A stretch of 64,000 bases of DNA from CAVVYV01 sp963818205. GTDB lineage: Bacteria; Actinomycetota; Thermoleophilia; Solirubrobacterales; 70-9. The notes under the pieces are model-generated. The model saw only the letters and a list, made by a program, of their open reading frames with translations. It was not told where the DNA came from and did not search any database. The stretch spans positions 407,990 through 471,989 of the forward strand of contig CAWFRG010000009.1 in NCBI GenBank assembly GCA_963818205.1. The letters run 5' to 3'. A program made the translations under genes and the position numbers. Shown piece by piece: positions 17,995 through 26,725 of this stretch (positions within the stretch are counted from its first letter, which is position 1; every line of letters begins with the position of its first letter).

Positions 17995-19200
17995 ATGGAA
18001 GTCGAGATCGGAAGAGGGAAGAAGGGTCGTAGGGCCTACGGCTTCGACGACATCGCGATCGTGCCCTCGCGGCGGACCCGGGATCCCGACGACATCGACA
18101 TCCGCTGGACGCTCGGGCCCTACCAGTTCGAGCTGCCGCTGCTGGGCTCGGCGATGGATGGCGTGGTCAGCCCCGAGACCGCGGGGATCATCGGCAAGCT
18201 CGGTGGCCTGGCGGTGCTCAACCTCGAAGGGATCTGGTCCCGCTACGAGGATCCGGACGAGAAGCTCGAGGAGATCGCCAAGCTGCCGCCCGAGCTCGCG
18301 ACCCGGAGGATGCAGGAGATCTACAGCGAGCCGGTGAAGCCGGAGCTGATCGCCCAGCGGATCGAGGAGATCAAGGCGCATGGGGTGGTCGCCTGCGGCT
18401 CGCTCACCCCGCAACGGGTTGCCAAGCACCACGAGGTGGCGCTCGAGGCCGGCCTCGACATCCTCGTGATTCAGGGCACCGTGATCTCGGCCGAGCACGT
18501 CTCGGCCCAGACCGAGCCACTCAACTTGAAGGAGTTCATCGCCGAGCTGCCGATCCCGTGTGTGGTCGGAGGCTGTGCCTCCTACAACACCGGCCTCCAC
18601 CTGATGCGCACCGGCGCCGTCGGGGTCCTGGTCGGGGTGGGCCCGGGAGCCGCTTGCACCACCCGCGGCGTGCTCGGCATCGGCGTCCCCCAGGCGACCG
18701 CGATCGCCGACGTCGCGGCGGCGCGGGGCCAGCACATGATGGAGACCGGCAACTACTGCAACGTGATCGCCGACGGCGGGATGCGAACCGGCGGCGACGT
18801 CTCCAAGGCGATCGCCTGCGGCGCCGACGCGGTGATGGTCGGCTCGCCGCTGGCGCGCGCCAAGGAAGCGCCTGGCCGCGGCTATCACTGGGGGATGGCG
18901 ACCTTCCACCCCTCGCTGCCGCGGGGCGCTCGGGTGGCCACCCGCCAGGACGGCACGATCGAGCAGATCCTTCTGGGACCCGCCCAGGAGAACGACGGCA
19001 CCTTCAACCTGATGGGCGCCCTTCGTACCTCGATGGCCACCTGCGGCTATGCCGACATCCCCGAGTTCCACCGGGCCGAGGTGATGGTCGCCCCGGCGCT
19101 GATGTCCGAGGGCAAGCAGCTCCAGCGCGAGCAGTCGGTCGGCATGGGCTCCAACGGTCGCGCCACCGTCGATACGGCGGTCGCGGTCTCGGATGACTGA
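17995..19200 (+). CDS. guaB3: GuaB3-family IMP dehydrogenase
   Basis: NAD-dependent oxidation of IMP to XMP, first committed step to GMP. 401 residues with no CBS (Bateman) domain, as in the actinobacterial/cyanobacterial GuaB3 group. Visible: YGFDDIAIVPSRRTRDP, PLLGSAMDGVVSPE, the catalytic-Cys loop GVGPGAACTTRGVLG, VIADGGMRTGGDVSKA and the mobile-flap region. TAGGGT lies 6 nt before the ATG and no Shine-Dalgarno is visible, so the mRNA is probably leaderless. Overlaps guaA by 8 bp. Confidence 0.9.
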   Translation: MEVEIGRGKKGRRAYGFDDIAIVPSRRTRDPDDIDIRWTLGPYQFELPLLGSAMDGVVSPETAGIIGKLGGLAVLNLEGIWSRYEDPDEKLEEIAKLPPELATRRMQEIYSEPVKPELIAQRIEEIKAHGVVACGSLTPQRVAKHHEVALEAGLDILVIQGTVISAEHVSAQTEPLNLKEFIAELPIPCVVGGCASYNTGLHLMRTGAVGVLVGVGPGAACTTRGVLGIGVPQATAIADVAAARGQHMMETGNYCNVIADGGMRTGGDVSKAIACGADAVMVGSPLARAKEAPGRGYHWGMATFHPSLPRGARVATRQDGTIEQILLGPAQENDGTFNLMGALRTSMATCGYADIPEFHRAEVMVAPALMSEGKQLQREQSVGMGSNGRATVDTAVAVSDD

Positions 19201-20893
19201 CGCACCTGGGGCTGCAGCCGCCGAAGCCCAAGACGGGACCATATCCTCCGCTCCTCGCGCGGGTGGCGGCCGGGTGGGCCCCGTGCCCGAGGACATTCCC
19301 ATACCGCAGGGCACGGGGGGTACCCGGCCGACAGGACCCGCGCGCCGAGCGGCCCAGGAGGAAGTCCTCGTGCTGGACTTCGGCGGCCAGTACTCGCAAC
19401 TGATCGCGCGGCGGATTCGCGAGTGCGGTGTCTTCAGCGAGCTACTCCCGCACGACACCCCGATCGAGGAGATCAGGGAGCGTCACCCCAGGGGCCTCGT
19501 TTTGTCAGGCGGCCCCGCCTCGGTCTACTCGGACGGGGCGCCGGGACTCCGGAAGGAGCTGCTGGAGCTGGGGATTCCGGTGCTCGGCATCTGTTACGGC
19601 ATGCAGCTGATGGTCCACGAGCTCGGCGGCCGGGTCGAACAGGCACCCGCCGGCGAGTTCGGGCGCACCAGTCTCAGCCTCCGCGACGGAGGCGGCCGGC
19701 TGCTCGAGGGGCTGCCCGCCGAGCAGCAGTGCTGGATGAGCCACCGCGACACGGTCTTCGAGCCGCCGCCGGGGTTCGCTGCGCTCGCCTCCAGCCCCGA
19801 GTCGCCGGTTGCGGCCACTGAGGACACGAAGCGACAGCTCTACGGGATCCAGTTCCACCCCGAGGTCGTCCACACCCCTTACGGGACCGAGATCCTCACC
19901 CGCTTCCTCCGAGACGTCGCCGGCTGTCGCGAGCGCTGGTCGCCGGCGTCCGTGATCGACGAGCAGGTGGAGGCGATCCGCGCCCAGGTCGGCGACGCCC
20001 GGGCGATCTGCGGGCTCTCGGGCGGGGTCGACTCGGCGACCGCGGCGCTGCTCGTCCACCGCGCGATCGGCGACCGGCTCAGTTGCGTCTTCGTCGACCA
20101 CGGGCTCCTCCGCAAGAACGAGGCGGAGCAGGTGGTGGAGGCCTTTCGCGACCGGCTCGGGGTGCCGCTGGTCCACGTCAAGGCCACCGATCGCTTCCTC
20201 GAGCGGCTCGCCGGCACCGACGAGCCGGAGCGCAAGCGCAAGATCATCGGGGAAGAGTTCATCCGGGTCTTCGAGGAGGAGGCGGCGAAGATCGAGGACG
20301 CCCGCTTTCTCGTCCAGGGAACCCTCTACTCGGACGTGATCGAGTCGGGGGGCGACGGGCGAGCCGCCGCAACGATCAAGTCGCACCACAACGTCGGCGG
20401 GCTCCCCGAGGACCTCGACCTCGACCTGGTCGAGCCGCTCCGAATGCTGTTCAAGGACGAGGTGCGAGCGGTCGCCGCCGAGCTCGGCCTGCCCGAGCGG
20501 CTCGTCTGGCGCCAGCCCTTCCCCGGACCGGGCCTGGCGATCCGGATCGTCGGCGGCGAAGTGAACCGTGAGCGGCTCGAGATCCTCCGGGAGGCCGACG
20601 CGATCCTCCAGGAGGAGATCCGCGCCGCCGGGCTCTACCGCGAGCTCTGGCAGTCGTTCTGCGTCCTGCCGGTGGTGCGCTCGGTCGGCGTCCAGGGAGA
20701 CGAGCGCTCCTACGCCTATCCGATCGTGATCCGCGCGGTCACCTCCGACGACGCGATGACCGCCGACTGGGCCCGGCTTCCCTACGACCTGCTGGAGCGG
20801 GTCTCCAGCCGGATCATCAACGAGGTCCCGGGCGTCAACCGGGTCACCCTCGATCTCACCTCGAAGCCCCCGGGGACGATCGAGTGGGAGTGA
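19193..20893 (+). CDS. guaA: GMP synthase (glutamine-hydrolysing)
   Basis: XMP + Gln + ATP to GMP. 566 residues. Glutamine amidotransferase domain first (VLVLDFGGQYSQLIARR, nucleophile Cys in GICYGMQLM, GIQFHPEV triad), then the ATP-PPase domain (ICGLSGGVDSATAALL) and the C-terminal dimerisation domain ending in the canonical KPPGTIEWE. About 57 N-terminal residues before VLVLDF are Ala/Gly/Pro-rich and not part of the family; a GTG at 19369 would give the usual length. Coupled to guaB3, making one IMP-to-GMP unit. Confidence 0.95.
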   Translation: MTDAPGAAAAEAQDGTISSAPRAGGGRVGPVPEDIPIPQGTGGTRPTGPARRAAQEEVLVLDFGGQYSQLIARRIRECGVFSELLPHDTPIEEIRERHPRGLVLSGGPASVYSDGAPGLRKELLELGIPVLGICYGMQLMVHELGGRVEQAPAGEFGRTSLSLRDGGGRLLEGLPAEQQCWMSHRDTVFEPPPGFAALASSPESPVAATEDTKRQLYGIQFHPEVVHTPYGTEILTRFLRDVAGCRERWSPASVIDEQVEAIRAQVGDARAICGLSGGVDSATAALLVHRAIGDRLSCVFVDHGLLRKNEAEQVVEAFRDRLGVPLVHVKATDRFLERLAGTDEPERKRKIIGEEFIRVFEEEAAKIEDARFLVQGTLYSDVIESGGDGRAAATIKSHHNVGGLPEDLDLDLVEPLRMLFKDEVRAVAAELGLPERLVWRQPFPGPGLAIRIVGGEVNRERLEILREADAILQEEIRAAGLYRELWQSFCVLPVVRSVGVQGDERSYAYPIVIRAVTSDDAMTADWARLPYDLLERVSSRIINEVPGVNRVTLDLTSKPPGTIEWE

Positions 20894-20895
20894 CA

Positions 20896-20934
20896 TCAAA
20901 CGGGCGCGCTACCTGCAGGGTTCGCCCCGCGAGA
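20896..20934 (-). repeat. Palindromic repeat copy D (convergent gap after guaA)
   Basis: The minus strand reads TCTCGCGGGGCG...CCTGCAGGTAGCGCGCCCGTTTG, sharing the GGGCGC-type left arm, the GCAGG-TAGC centre and the CCCGTTT end with copies A and B. It sits exactly between the convergent guaA and zinc-ribbon genes, where it could act as a bidirectional terminator or processing site. Confidence 0.55.
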
Positions 20935-20954
20935 AGTCTTCAGCGTCGCGCACC

Positions 20955-21152
20955 CTAGCGAGTGGTTCTGATCGGCTCGAAGTCGTAGCCGCAGTGGCGG
21001 CAGATGCGCTGGTCGAGGCGGACGCGGCGGCCGCAGTGGTGAAACTGGCGGGTGGGGTGGCGGTAGAGAACGCTGACGGCGATCAGCAGGGCGACCACGA
21101 GGAGGACGGCGCCGCCGAAGGTCTTGATGTTGAGGAGGACGGCGAAGAGCAC
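20955..21152 (-). CDS. Small membrane protein with zinc ribbon
   Basis: 65 residues. One hydrophobic helix (GGAVLLVVALLIAVSVLY, residues ~13-30) followed by HHCGRRVRLDQRICRHCGYDF, a Cys-x(n)-Cys-x2-Cys zinc-ribbon-like knuckle with flanking His. A cytosolic metal-binding tail on a membrane anchor is the likely arrangement. No known family assigned. Confidence 0.65.
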   Translation of the reverse strand: MLFAVLLNIKTFGGAVLLVVALLIAVSVLYRHPTRQFHHCGRRVRLDQRICRHCGYDFEPIRTTR

Positions 21153-21200
21153 GCACCCAGGCTAGGTGCCTGGATGAGCCCTTCCAGGTCGGGAGGCGGC

Positions 21201-21788
21201 CTAGAAGGCGGGATCCCAGGCGAGCAGAGTGGGCAGCGGGTCGATCGCCTTGCCGCCCCGGTACCACCCGGGTCGCTTCCAGAGCTCGAAGTGGAGATGG
21301 CAGCCGCTTGCGTTGCCGGTGTCGCCGACCGTGCCCACCTGCTGGCCCGGGGAGAGGACCTGCCCCTTGGTGACCAAGGGGGCGGTTGCCATGTGCGCGT
21401 ACATGTAGTCGTGCCGCATCCTCTTGTAGCGGAGGACCAGATAGTTGCCGGCCAGCCTCTGGAAGCCGGTGAAGATCACTTTGGTGTTGGTGATCGCGAC
21501 CAGGGGAGTGCCGCAGGCCGCGAACACGTCCTGGCCCTGGTGGATGCGGCCCGCGCGGCCGGCGCCGAAGCGGGCGCCGGCGTCGCCGTAGTTGTGGGTG
21601 CCCTGGACCGGGAAGACGAAGGAGCCGGCCGCCGGGGGCGGCGGCGCGGTGGGATCGGCCGGGCCGCCGATGCCGCCCGCCTGAGCGATCGCCCGGTCGG
21701 CGCCGAGGAGGAGCAGCAGGCAGCTGGCCGCCAGCGCCGCCAAGGCGCGCATGCGAACGACGCTGTGGTTGGTCTGGTCCCGAACCAT
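21201..21788 (-). CDS. Secreted M23-family peptidase (LytM domain)
   Basis: Peptidoglycan endopeptidase or its inactive relative. 195 residues; ATG 21752 (MRALAALAASCLLLLLG) is the better start because the signal peptide then begins at residue 1, with cleavage near AIAQ. The LytM core shows GRIHQGQDVFAACGTPL (His-x3-Asp), LVLRY, YAHM and GCHLHFELW, the metal and catalytic residues of an active enzyme. Minus strand, alone between two divergent or convergent units. Confidence 0.88.
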   Translation of the reverse strand: MVRDQTNHSVVRMRALAALAASCLLLLLGADRAIAQAGGIGGPADPTAPPPPAAGSFVFPVQGTHNYGDAGARFGAGRAGRIHQGQDVFAACGTPLVAITNTKVIFTGFQRLAGNYLVLRYKRMRHDYMYAHMATAPLVTKGQVLSPGQQVGTVGDTGNASGCHLHFELWKRPGWYRGGKAIDPLPTLLAWDPAF

Positions 21789-22122
21789 TGGGCTTCCGGG
21801 CCTACGGGGTTAGCTGGCGGGCTCGCGCCGCGAAGGCGCTACCAAGCACACTCTGGATTCGCCCCTGGGGCCGGATTGCCTCCGGTCCCTCTGGGTTCCC
21901 CGCTCCCCGCCGGACTGGCCGGCGGGGATTCGGCTCGATTCGCGCGGCAGTATAACCACGCCGCGGTGCCAGGCGGCCTGAGCGAAGAGCCAAGCCGCAT
22001 GTACTCAGCGAGGCCGAGGAGCGAGCCCGTTCGACTTAGGCGGGGCGGCCGCCTGCACCCGCGACTTGATGGCGAAGCCGGGCTATCATGCGTGCGCGGC
22101 CGCGCCTCGCGCGGCGCTTTTT
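21789..22122. other. Intergenic region upstream of rplM
   Basis: No supportable gene. Contents: a strong hairpin CCCCGCCGG-actgg-CCGGCGGGG (21905-21927) without a T-run; a half unit of the palindromic family (GAGGCCGAGGAGCGAGCCCGTT, about 22010-22032); the rplM -10 TATCAT (22084-22089); and a terminator-like hairpin abutting the rplM ATG. Confidence 0.6.
22099..22122 (+). promoter_or_regulatory. Hairpin plus U-tract touching the rplM start codon
   Basis: GCCGCGC-ctc-GCGCGGC-gc-TTTTT ends 1 nt before ATG 22123. With a -10 TATCAT at 22084-22089, the transcript would start near 22096 and consist almost only of this hairpin. It has terminator geometry and would also occlude ribosome entry, which fits autoregulation by a ribosomal protein. 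Confidence 0.5.
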
Positions 22123-22569
22123 ATGAGTACAGCCATCAAGACCTACCAGGCGAACGCCCAGGACCGCGAACGGGACTGGTACGTCGTCGATGCCGAGGGC
22201 AAGATCCTTGGCCGCCTCGCGACTCAGATCGCCGATGTCCTCCGCGGCAAGCGGAAGCCGACCTACACCGCCCACGTGGACGTCGGCGACTTCGTCATCG
22301 TCGTCAACGCAGAGAAGATCGCGGTGACCGGGAACAAGCGCGAGGACAAGCGCTACTGGCGCCACAGCGGCTATCCGGGCGGAATTCGCTTCCGGACCCT
22401 GGGCGAGCTGCTGGAGCGGCGGCCCGAGGAGGTCATCCGGAAGGCGGTCAAGGGGATGATCCCCCGCAACCGGCTGGGCCGCCAGCAGCTGCGCAAGCTC
22501 AAGGTCTACGCCGGCCCCGATCATCCGCATCAGGCACAGAAGCCCACCGAGCTGGAGATAGAGACTTGA
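22123..22569 (+). CDS. rplM: 50S ribosomal protein L13 (uL13)
   Basis: 148 residues from ATG 22123. KTYQANAQDRERDWYVVDA, GKILGRLATQIADVLRGKRK, DVGDFVIVVNAEKIAVTGNK, YWRHSGYPGG and GMIPRNRLGRQQLRKLKVYAG are L13 signatures. An in-frame ATG at 22066 would translate the leader hairpin and is rejected. The stop overlaps the TTG start of rpsI, the conserved L13-S9 operon. Confidence 0.96.
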   Translation: MSTAIKTYQANAQDRERDWYVVDAEGKILGRLATQIADVLRGKRKPTYTAHVDVGDFVIVVNAEKIAVTGNKREDKRYWRHSGYPGGIRFRTLGELLERRPEEVIRKAVKGMIPRNRLGRQQLRKLKVYAGPDHPHQAQKPTELEIET

Positions 22570-23500
22570 TCGAGAACGAAGAGCGGCGTCCCGGCGAGGA
22601 CGAGCCAACCCCGGAGGACGCGCCGATCGAGGAGCAGCCGACGCCGGAGGAGCAGCAGCACGACGAGCAGGGTGCGCCCGAGGAGGAGCAGCCGGAGGAG
22701 GACGAGCAGGCGCCGGCCGAGGAGGCCCTCTCCGAGGACGCGGCAACCGAGGACGACTCGGCCGCCGAGGAACCGTCAGAGGCGCCGGCCGAGGAATCAG
22801 AGGCGCCGAGCCGGAGGAAGCGGAGCCGGCTGCCGAGGCGCCGGCCGAGGAAGCGGAGCCGGCCGCCGAAGAGGCGCCTGCCGCCGAGGCTCCCCCTGAG
22901 ACCGCGGCTGGCGACGGCAAGCCGAAGAAGGAGGAGGTCGTCCCCGGCGCCGAGCTCGATCCGATTGCGATCGAGCCGGAACGCGAGCTCGACGCGGAGG
23001 AGCGCGCCCGCCGCGAGGCGGAGGCCGAGGAGCGCGACCGCCGCGAGCGCGAGCTGATCGGCGACGAGGAGGCCGAGCGGCCGCTGGCCGCGAAGCCCGC
23101 GCAGCTCTCAGGCGACGCCCGCTTTCTCGCCACCGGCAAGCGCAAGTCCTCGGTCGCCCGGGTGATCCTCATGTCGGGCAACGGCAGCATCGAGGTCAAC
23201 AAGCGCACGCTCGAGGAGTACTTCCCGCGCGCCTACCTGCAGTCGGTTGCGAAGCAGCCCCTGGTGCAGACCGGCTACGAGGGCAACGTCGACGTTCGCA
23301 TCCGCGTTCACGGCGGGGGCATCTCCGGCCAGGCGTCGGCGGTTCGCCACGGGATCGCCAAGGCGCTCACCGAGGCCGACCCCGAGCTGCGCAAGGAGCT
23401 GAAGCGACGGGGGATGCTGAGCCGCGACGCGCGGGTGAAGGAGCGTCGCAAGGCCGGCCTCAAGAAGGCCCGCAAGAAGCCGCAATTCAGTAAGCGCTAG
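22566..23500 (+). CDS. rpsI: 30S ribosomal protein S9 (uS9) with ~190-residue acidic N-terminal extension; one frameshift
   Basis: The C-terminal ~130 residues are standard uS9: FLATGKRKSSVARVILM, GSIEVNKRTLEEYFP, GGGISGQASAVRHGIAKAL, ending in KKARKKPQFSKR, whose tail contacts P-site tRNA. Before it lies a Glu/Ala/Pro-rich tail (EEQPTPEEQQHDEQGAPEE-type), then an ERARREAEAEERDRRE helix. The tail starts at TTG 22566, overlapping the rplM stop. One base is missing near 22809 (GCGCCGAGCC for GCGCCGGAGCC); restoring it keeps the same Glu/Pro/Ala repeat, so it is probably a sequencing error. Confidence 0.9.
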
Positions 23501-23513
23501 CGTCCGCCTGACC

Positions 23514-24822
23514 TTGGCGGAGAGAAAGCTGTTCGGGACCGATGGGGTCCGCGGGGCGGTTGGCGAGTTGCTCACTCCCGATCTCGCCGTTCGACTCGGG
23601 CGAGCCGCGGCGCTCACCGCGGAGCCCGAGCGCCCCCAGGTGCTGATCGTTCGCGATACCCGCGAATCCGGGCCGATGCTCGAGGACGCGCTCGCGGCGG
23701 GGATCGCCTCGGGCGGCGCTGACGCGATGCTGGGCGGGGTGCTGCCGACGCCGGCGGCCTCGGTGCTGGCGCGGCGCCTGGACTTCGACCTCGCGGCGGT
23801 CGTCTCCGCCTCCCACAATCCGTTCGGCGACAACGGGATCAAGTTCTTCGACCGCAGGGGCCGGAAGCTCGGCGACGAGGCCGAGGCCGCGATCGAGGCC
23901 GAACTCGATCGGCCGGCGCGCTCCGAGGTGGGAGCGGTCCGGGTCCTCGAAGGCGCCTTCGACGACTATCAGCGCGAGCTGCGGACGGCCTTCGCCCTCG
24001 ACCTCTCGGGGATCCGGGTCGCCCTCGACTGTGCCAACGGTGCCACGCACCGGGCGGCTCCCGCGATCTTCGAGATCCTCGGCGCCGAGGTCGAGCTCAC
24101 CGGCGACGAGCCCGACGGGCGCAACATCAACGACGGCTGCGGCTCCACCCACCCGCAGACGGATCAAGGACCTGGTCGCAAACTCGGGCGCGCAGATCGG
24201 CTTCGCCTTCGACGGTGACGGCGACCGGGTGGTCGCGGTGGACAGCGCAGCGCGCCTGCACGATGGCGACGATCTGATCGCCCTGATCGCAATGGACCTG
24301 AGGGAGCGCGGCGAGCTCGAGGGCGGGGTGGCGGTCACGGTGATGACCAACTACGGCTTCCACACGGCGATGAAGGAGGCCGGGATCGAGCTGGAGGTGA
24401 CCCAGGTAGGGGACCGCTATGTGATCGAGGCGATGGATGAGCGCGACTGGCAGCTGGGCGGCGAGCAGTCGGGCCACATCGTCTGGACCGGGTTCGCGCC
24501 GACTGGCGACGGGATCGCCGCGTCGCTGCTGACCCTGCGGGCCCTGCGCGGGCGCGCTCTCGAGGACGCGACGCCGTTCGAGCGGCTCCCGCAGCGGCTC
24601 GAGAACGTCGAGGTCGCCGAGCGCGAGGCGATCGCCGGCGCCGCGGCGCTCTGGGCAGCCGTGGAGGACGAGAGCGCAAAGCTCGACGGCCGCGGCCGGG
24701 TGCTCGTACGCCCGTCGGGAACAGAGCCCCTGCTGCGGGTGATGGTCGAGGCGCCCGAGAAGGACGAATGCGACGCCGTGGTTGACCGCCTGGTTGCGAT
24801 CGCCCGCTCAGAGTTGGCCTGA
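23514..24822 (+). CDS. glmM: Phosphoglucosamine mutase, one frameshift
   Basis: Converts GlcN-6-P to GlcN-1-P for UDP-GlcNAc. TTG start; KLFGTDGVRGAVGELLTP, active-site SASHNPFGDNGIKFF (phosphoserine), the metal loop DGDGDR, GGEQSGHIV and RPSGTEPLLRVMVE cover all four domains. The frame changes near 24159, between CGSTHP and RIKDLVANSG, where one extra base is present. Follows rpsI by 13 bp and precedes glmS, giving an amino-sugar pair. Confidence 0.92.
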
Positions 24823-24862
24823 TTCGGGGGATCAGCCGCACCAACTACCCTTTGCAGCCCTT

Positions 24863-26725
24863 ATGTGCGGCATTGTCGGATATGTAGGCGACCGACCGTG
24901 CCGGGATCTGCTGATTGCCGGACTCGAGAAGCTCGAGTACAGGGGCTATGACTCGGCCGGCATTTCAGTGATCGCGGACGGCGAGATCGACAGCGTACGC
25001 GCGGTCGGCAATCTGGCGAACCTGCGCGCCGCGGTCGAGGAGCAATCTCAGAACGGCAGCGGCCCGGTCGCGGTCGAGGCGGCCGCCGCCAAGACCGGCG
25101 TCGCCCACACTCGCTGGGCGACTCACGGGCGGGTCACCGAGGAGAACGCCCACCCGCACGGCGACTGCCAGGACCAGATCCACATCGTCCTCAACGGGAT
25201 CATCGAGAACCACGCGGAGCTCCGGCGCGAGCTCCAGTCCGAGGGCCACGACTTCAGCTCCGAGACCGACGCGGAGATCGTCGCCCACCTGATCGAGCGC
25301 CACGACCGTGGGGATTTCCCGAAAGCGGTGCGGGAGGCGTTCGGCGAGCTGCGCGGGCACTACGCCTTCGTCGCGATGCACTCAGAGCACCCCGACGCCC
25401 TGGTGGCGGCGCGCAAGGAATGCCCGCTGGTGATCGGCCTGGGCGAGGGCGAGAACTTCGTCGCCTCCGCGATCCCCGCGTTCCTCGCCGAGACCCGGAG
25501 CGCCCTGATGGTCGAGAACGACGAGCTGGTGACGATCGACTCGAGCGGGGTGACGATCACCGACGCCGACGGCAACCCGATCGAGCGCGAGCCCGACCAG
25601 GTGACCTGGGACGAGGACGCCGCCGAGAAGGGCGGCTATTCGACCTTCATGAAGAAGGAGATCCACGAGCAGCCCGACGCGGTCGCCGAGACGATCACCG
25701 ATCGGCTCCCCGAGCTCGACCGGGTCGACCTCTCCGACGTCGACCTCGACGACGACTACCTGCGCTCGGTCGAGCGGGTCGTGATCGTCGCCTGCGGCAC
25801 CTCCTACCACGCCGGCCTCATCGGCCGCTACGCGATCGAGCAGTGGGCGCGGGTGCCGGTCGAGATGGACATCGCCTCCGAGTACCGATACCGGGAGCCG
25901 GTCCTGCGTGAGAACGACCTGGTGATCGGGATCACCCAGTCCGGGGAGACCGCGGACACCCTGGCGGCGATGCGCCTCGCGCGCGAGGGCGGCTGCAAGG
26001 TGCTGACGATCACCAACATCATGGGGAGCCAGGCGACCCGCGACGCCGACGCGGTCCTCTTCACCCGGGCCGGGCTCGAGATCGGGGTCGCCGCCACCAA
26101 GACCTTCGTCAGCCAGGTCGCCGCCGTGTACCTGATCGGGCTGAAGCTGGCCGAGCTGCGGGGGACGCTGTCGGAGGAGCGCCTCGCGGAGCTGATCGCC
26201 GAGCTGAAGCAGACCCCCTCGAAGCTCGAGGAGACGATCGCCTCCTGCGACGAGGCGGTCCGCGCAATCGCCCGCTCCCAGCACGACCAGCGCTTCTTCA
26301 TGTACCTGGGGAGGCACATCGGCCTCGCCGTCTGCCTTGAGGCGGCGCTGAAGCTGAAGGAGATCGCCTACATCCCCGCCGACGCCTACGCGGCGGGGGA
26401 GATGAAGCACGGGCCGATCGCGCTCCTCGACGAGTCGACGCCGGTGGTCTGCGTGGCCACGAACAGCCCGGTGGTGGAGAAGATGCTCTCCAACATCGAG
26501 GAGGTGCGAGCCCGCGGGGCGGACGTGATTGCAGTCGCGACCGAGGGGAACGAGGACGTGGCCGAGGCCGCCGACCAGACCATCCTCGTCCCGGGCAGTG
26601 ACTGGATCCTGCAGCCGATCCTCGCGATCGTCCCCCTCCAGCTGCTCGCCTACTACATCGCCCGCGAGAACGGGCTCAACGTCGATCAACCGCGGAATCT
26701 GGCGAAGACGGTGACGGTCGAGTGA
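24863..26725 (+). CDS. glmS: Glutamine-fructose-6-phosphate aminotransferase (isomerising)
   Basis: Makes GlcN-6-P from Fru-6-P and Gln. 620 residues from ATG 24863. The N-terminal nucleophile is MCGIVGYVG (Cys after Met removal); THTRWATHG-type loop, HNGIIEN-like (LNGIIENH) and the two SIS domains follow (VACGTSYHAG, ITQSGETADTL, AYAAGEMKHGPIALLDE), ending LAKTVTVE. TACCCT at 24846-24851 is a probable -10 with a very short leader. No glmS ribozyme is visible in the 40-bp gap after glmM. Confidence 0.96.
   Translation: MCGIVGYVGDRPCRDLLIAGLEKLEYRGYDSAGISVIADGEIDSVRAVGNLANLRAAVEEQSQNGSGPVAVEAAAAKTGVAHTRWATHGRVTEENAHPHGDCQDQIHIVLNGIIENHAELRRELQSEGHDFSSETDAEIVAHLIERHDRGDFPKAVREAFGELRGHYAFVAMHSEHPDALVAARKECPLVIGLGEGENFVASAIPAFLAETRSALMVENDELVTIDSSGVTITDADGNPIEREPDQVTWDEDAAEKGGYSTFMKKEIHEQPDAVAETITDRLPELDRVDLSDVDLDDDYLRSVERVVIVACGTSYHAGLIGRYAIEQWARVPVEMDIASEYRYREPVLRENDLVIGITQSGETADTLAAMRLAREGGCKVLTITNIMGSQATRDADAVLFTRAGLEIGVAATKTFVSQVAAVYLIGLKLAELRGTLSEERLAELIAELKQTPSKLEETIASCDEAVRAIARSQHDQRFFMYLGRHIGLAVCLEAALKLKEIAYIPADAYAAGEMKHGPIALLDESTPVVCVATNSPVVEKMLSNIEEVRARGADVIAVATEGNEDVAEAADQTILVPGSDWILQPILAIVPLQLLAYYIARENGLNVDQPRNLAKTVTVE

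Noticed and set aside
20994..23057. Long plus-strand frame of 687 codons
   Set aside because: It is antisense to the zinc-ribbon and M23 genes, then out of frame with rplM; only its last part coincides with the uS9 acidic tail.
24823..24862. glmS ribozyme
   Set aside because: The glmM-glmS gap is only 40 bp and has no ribozyme-like core.
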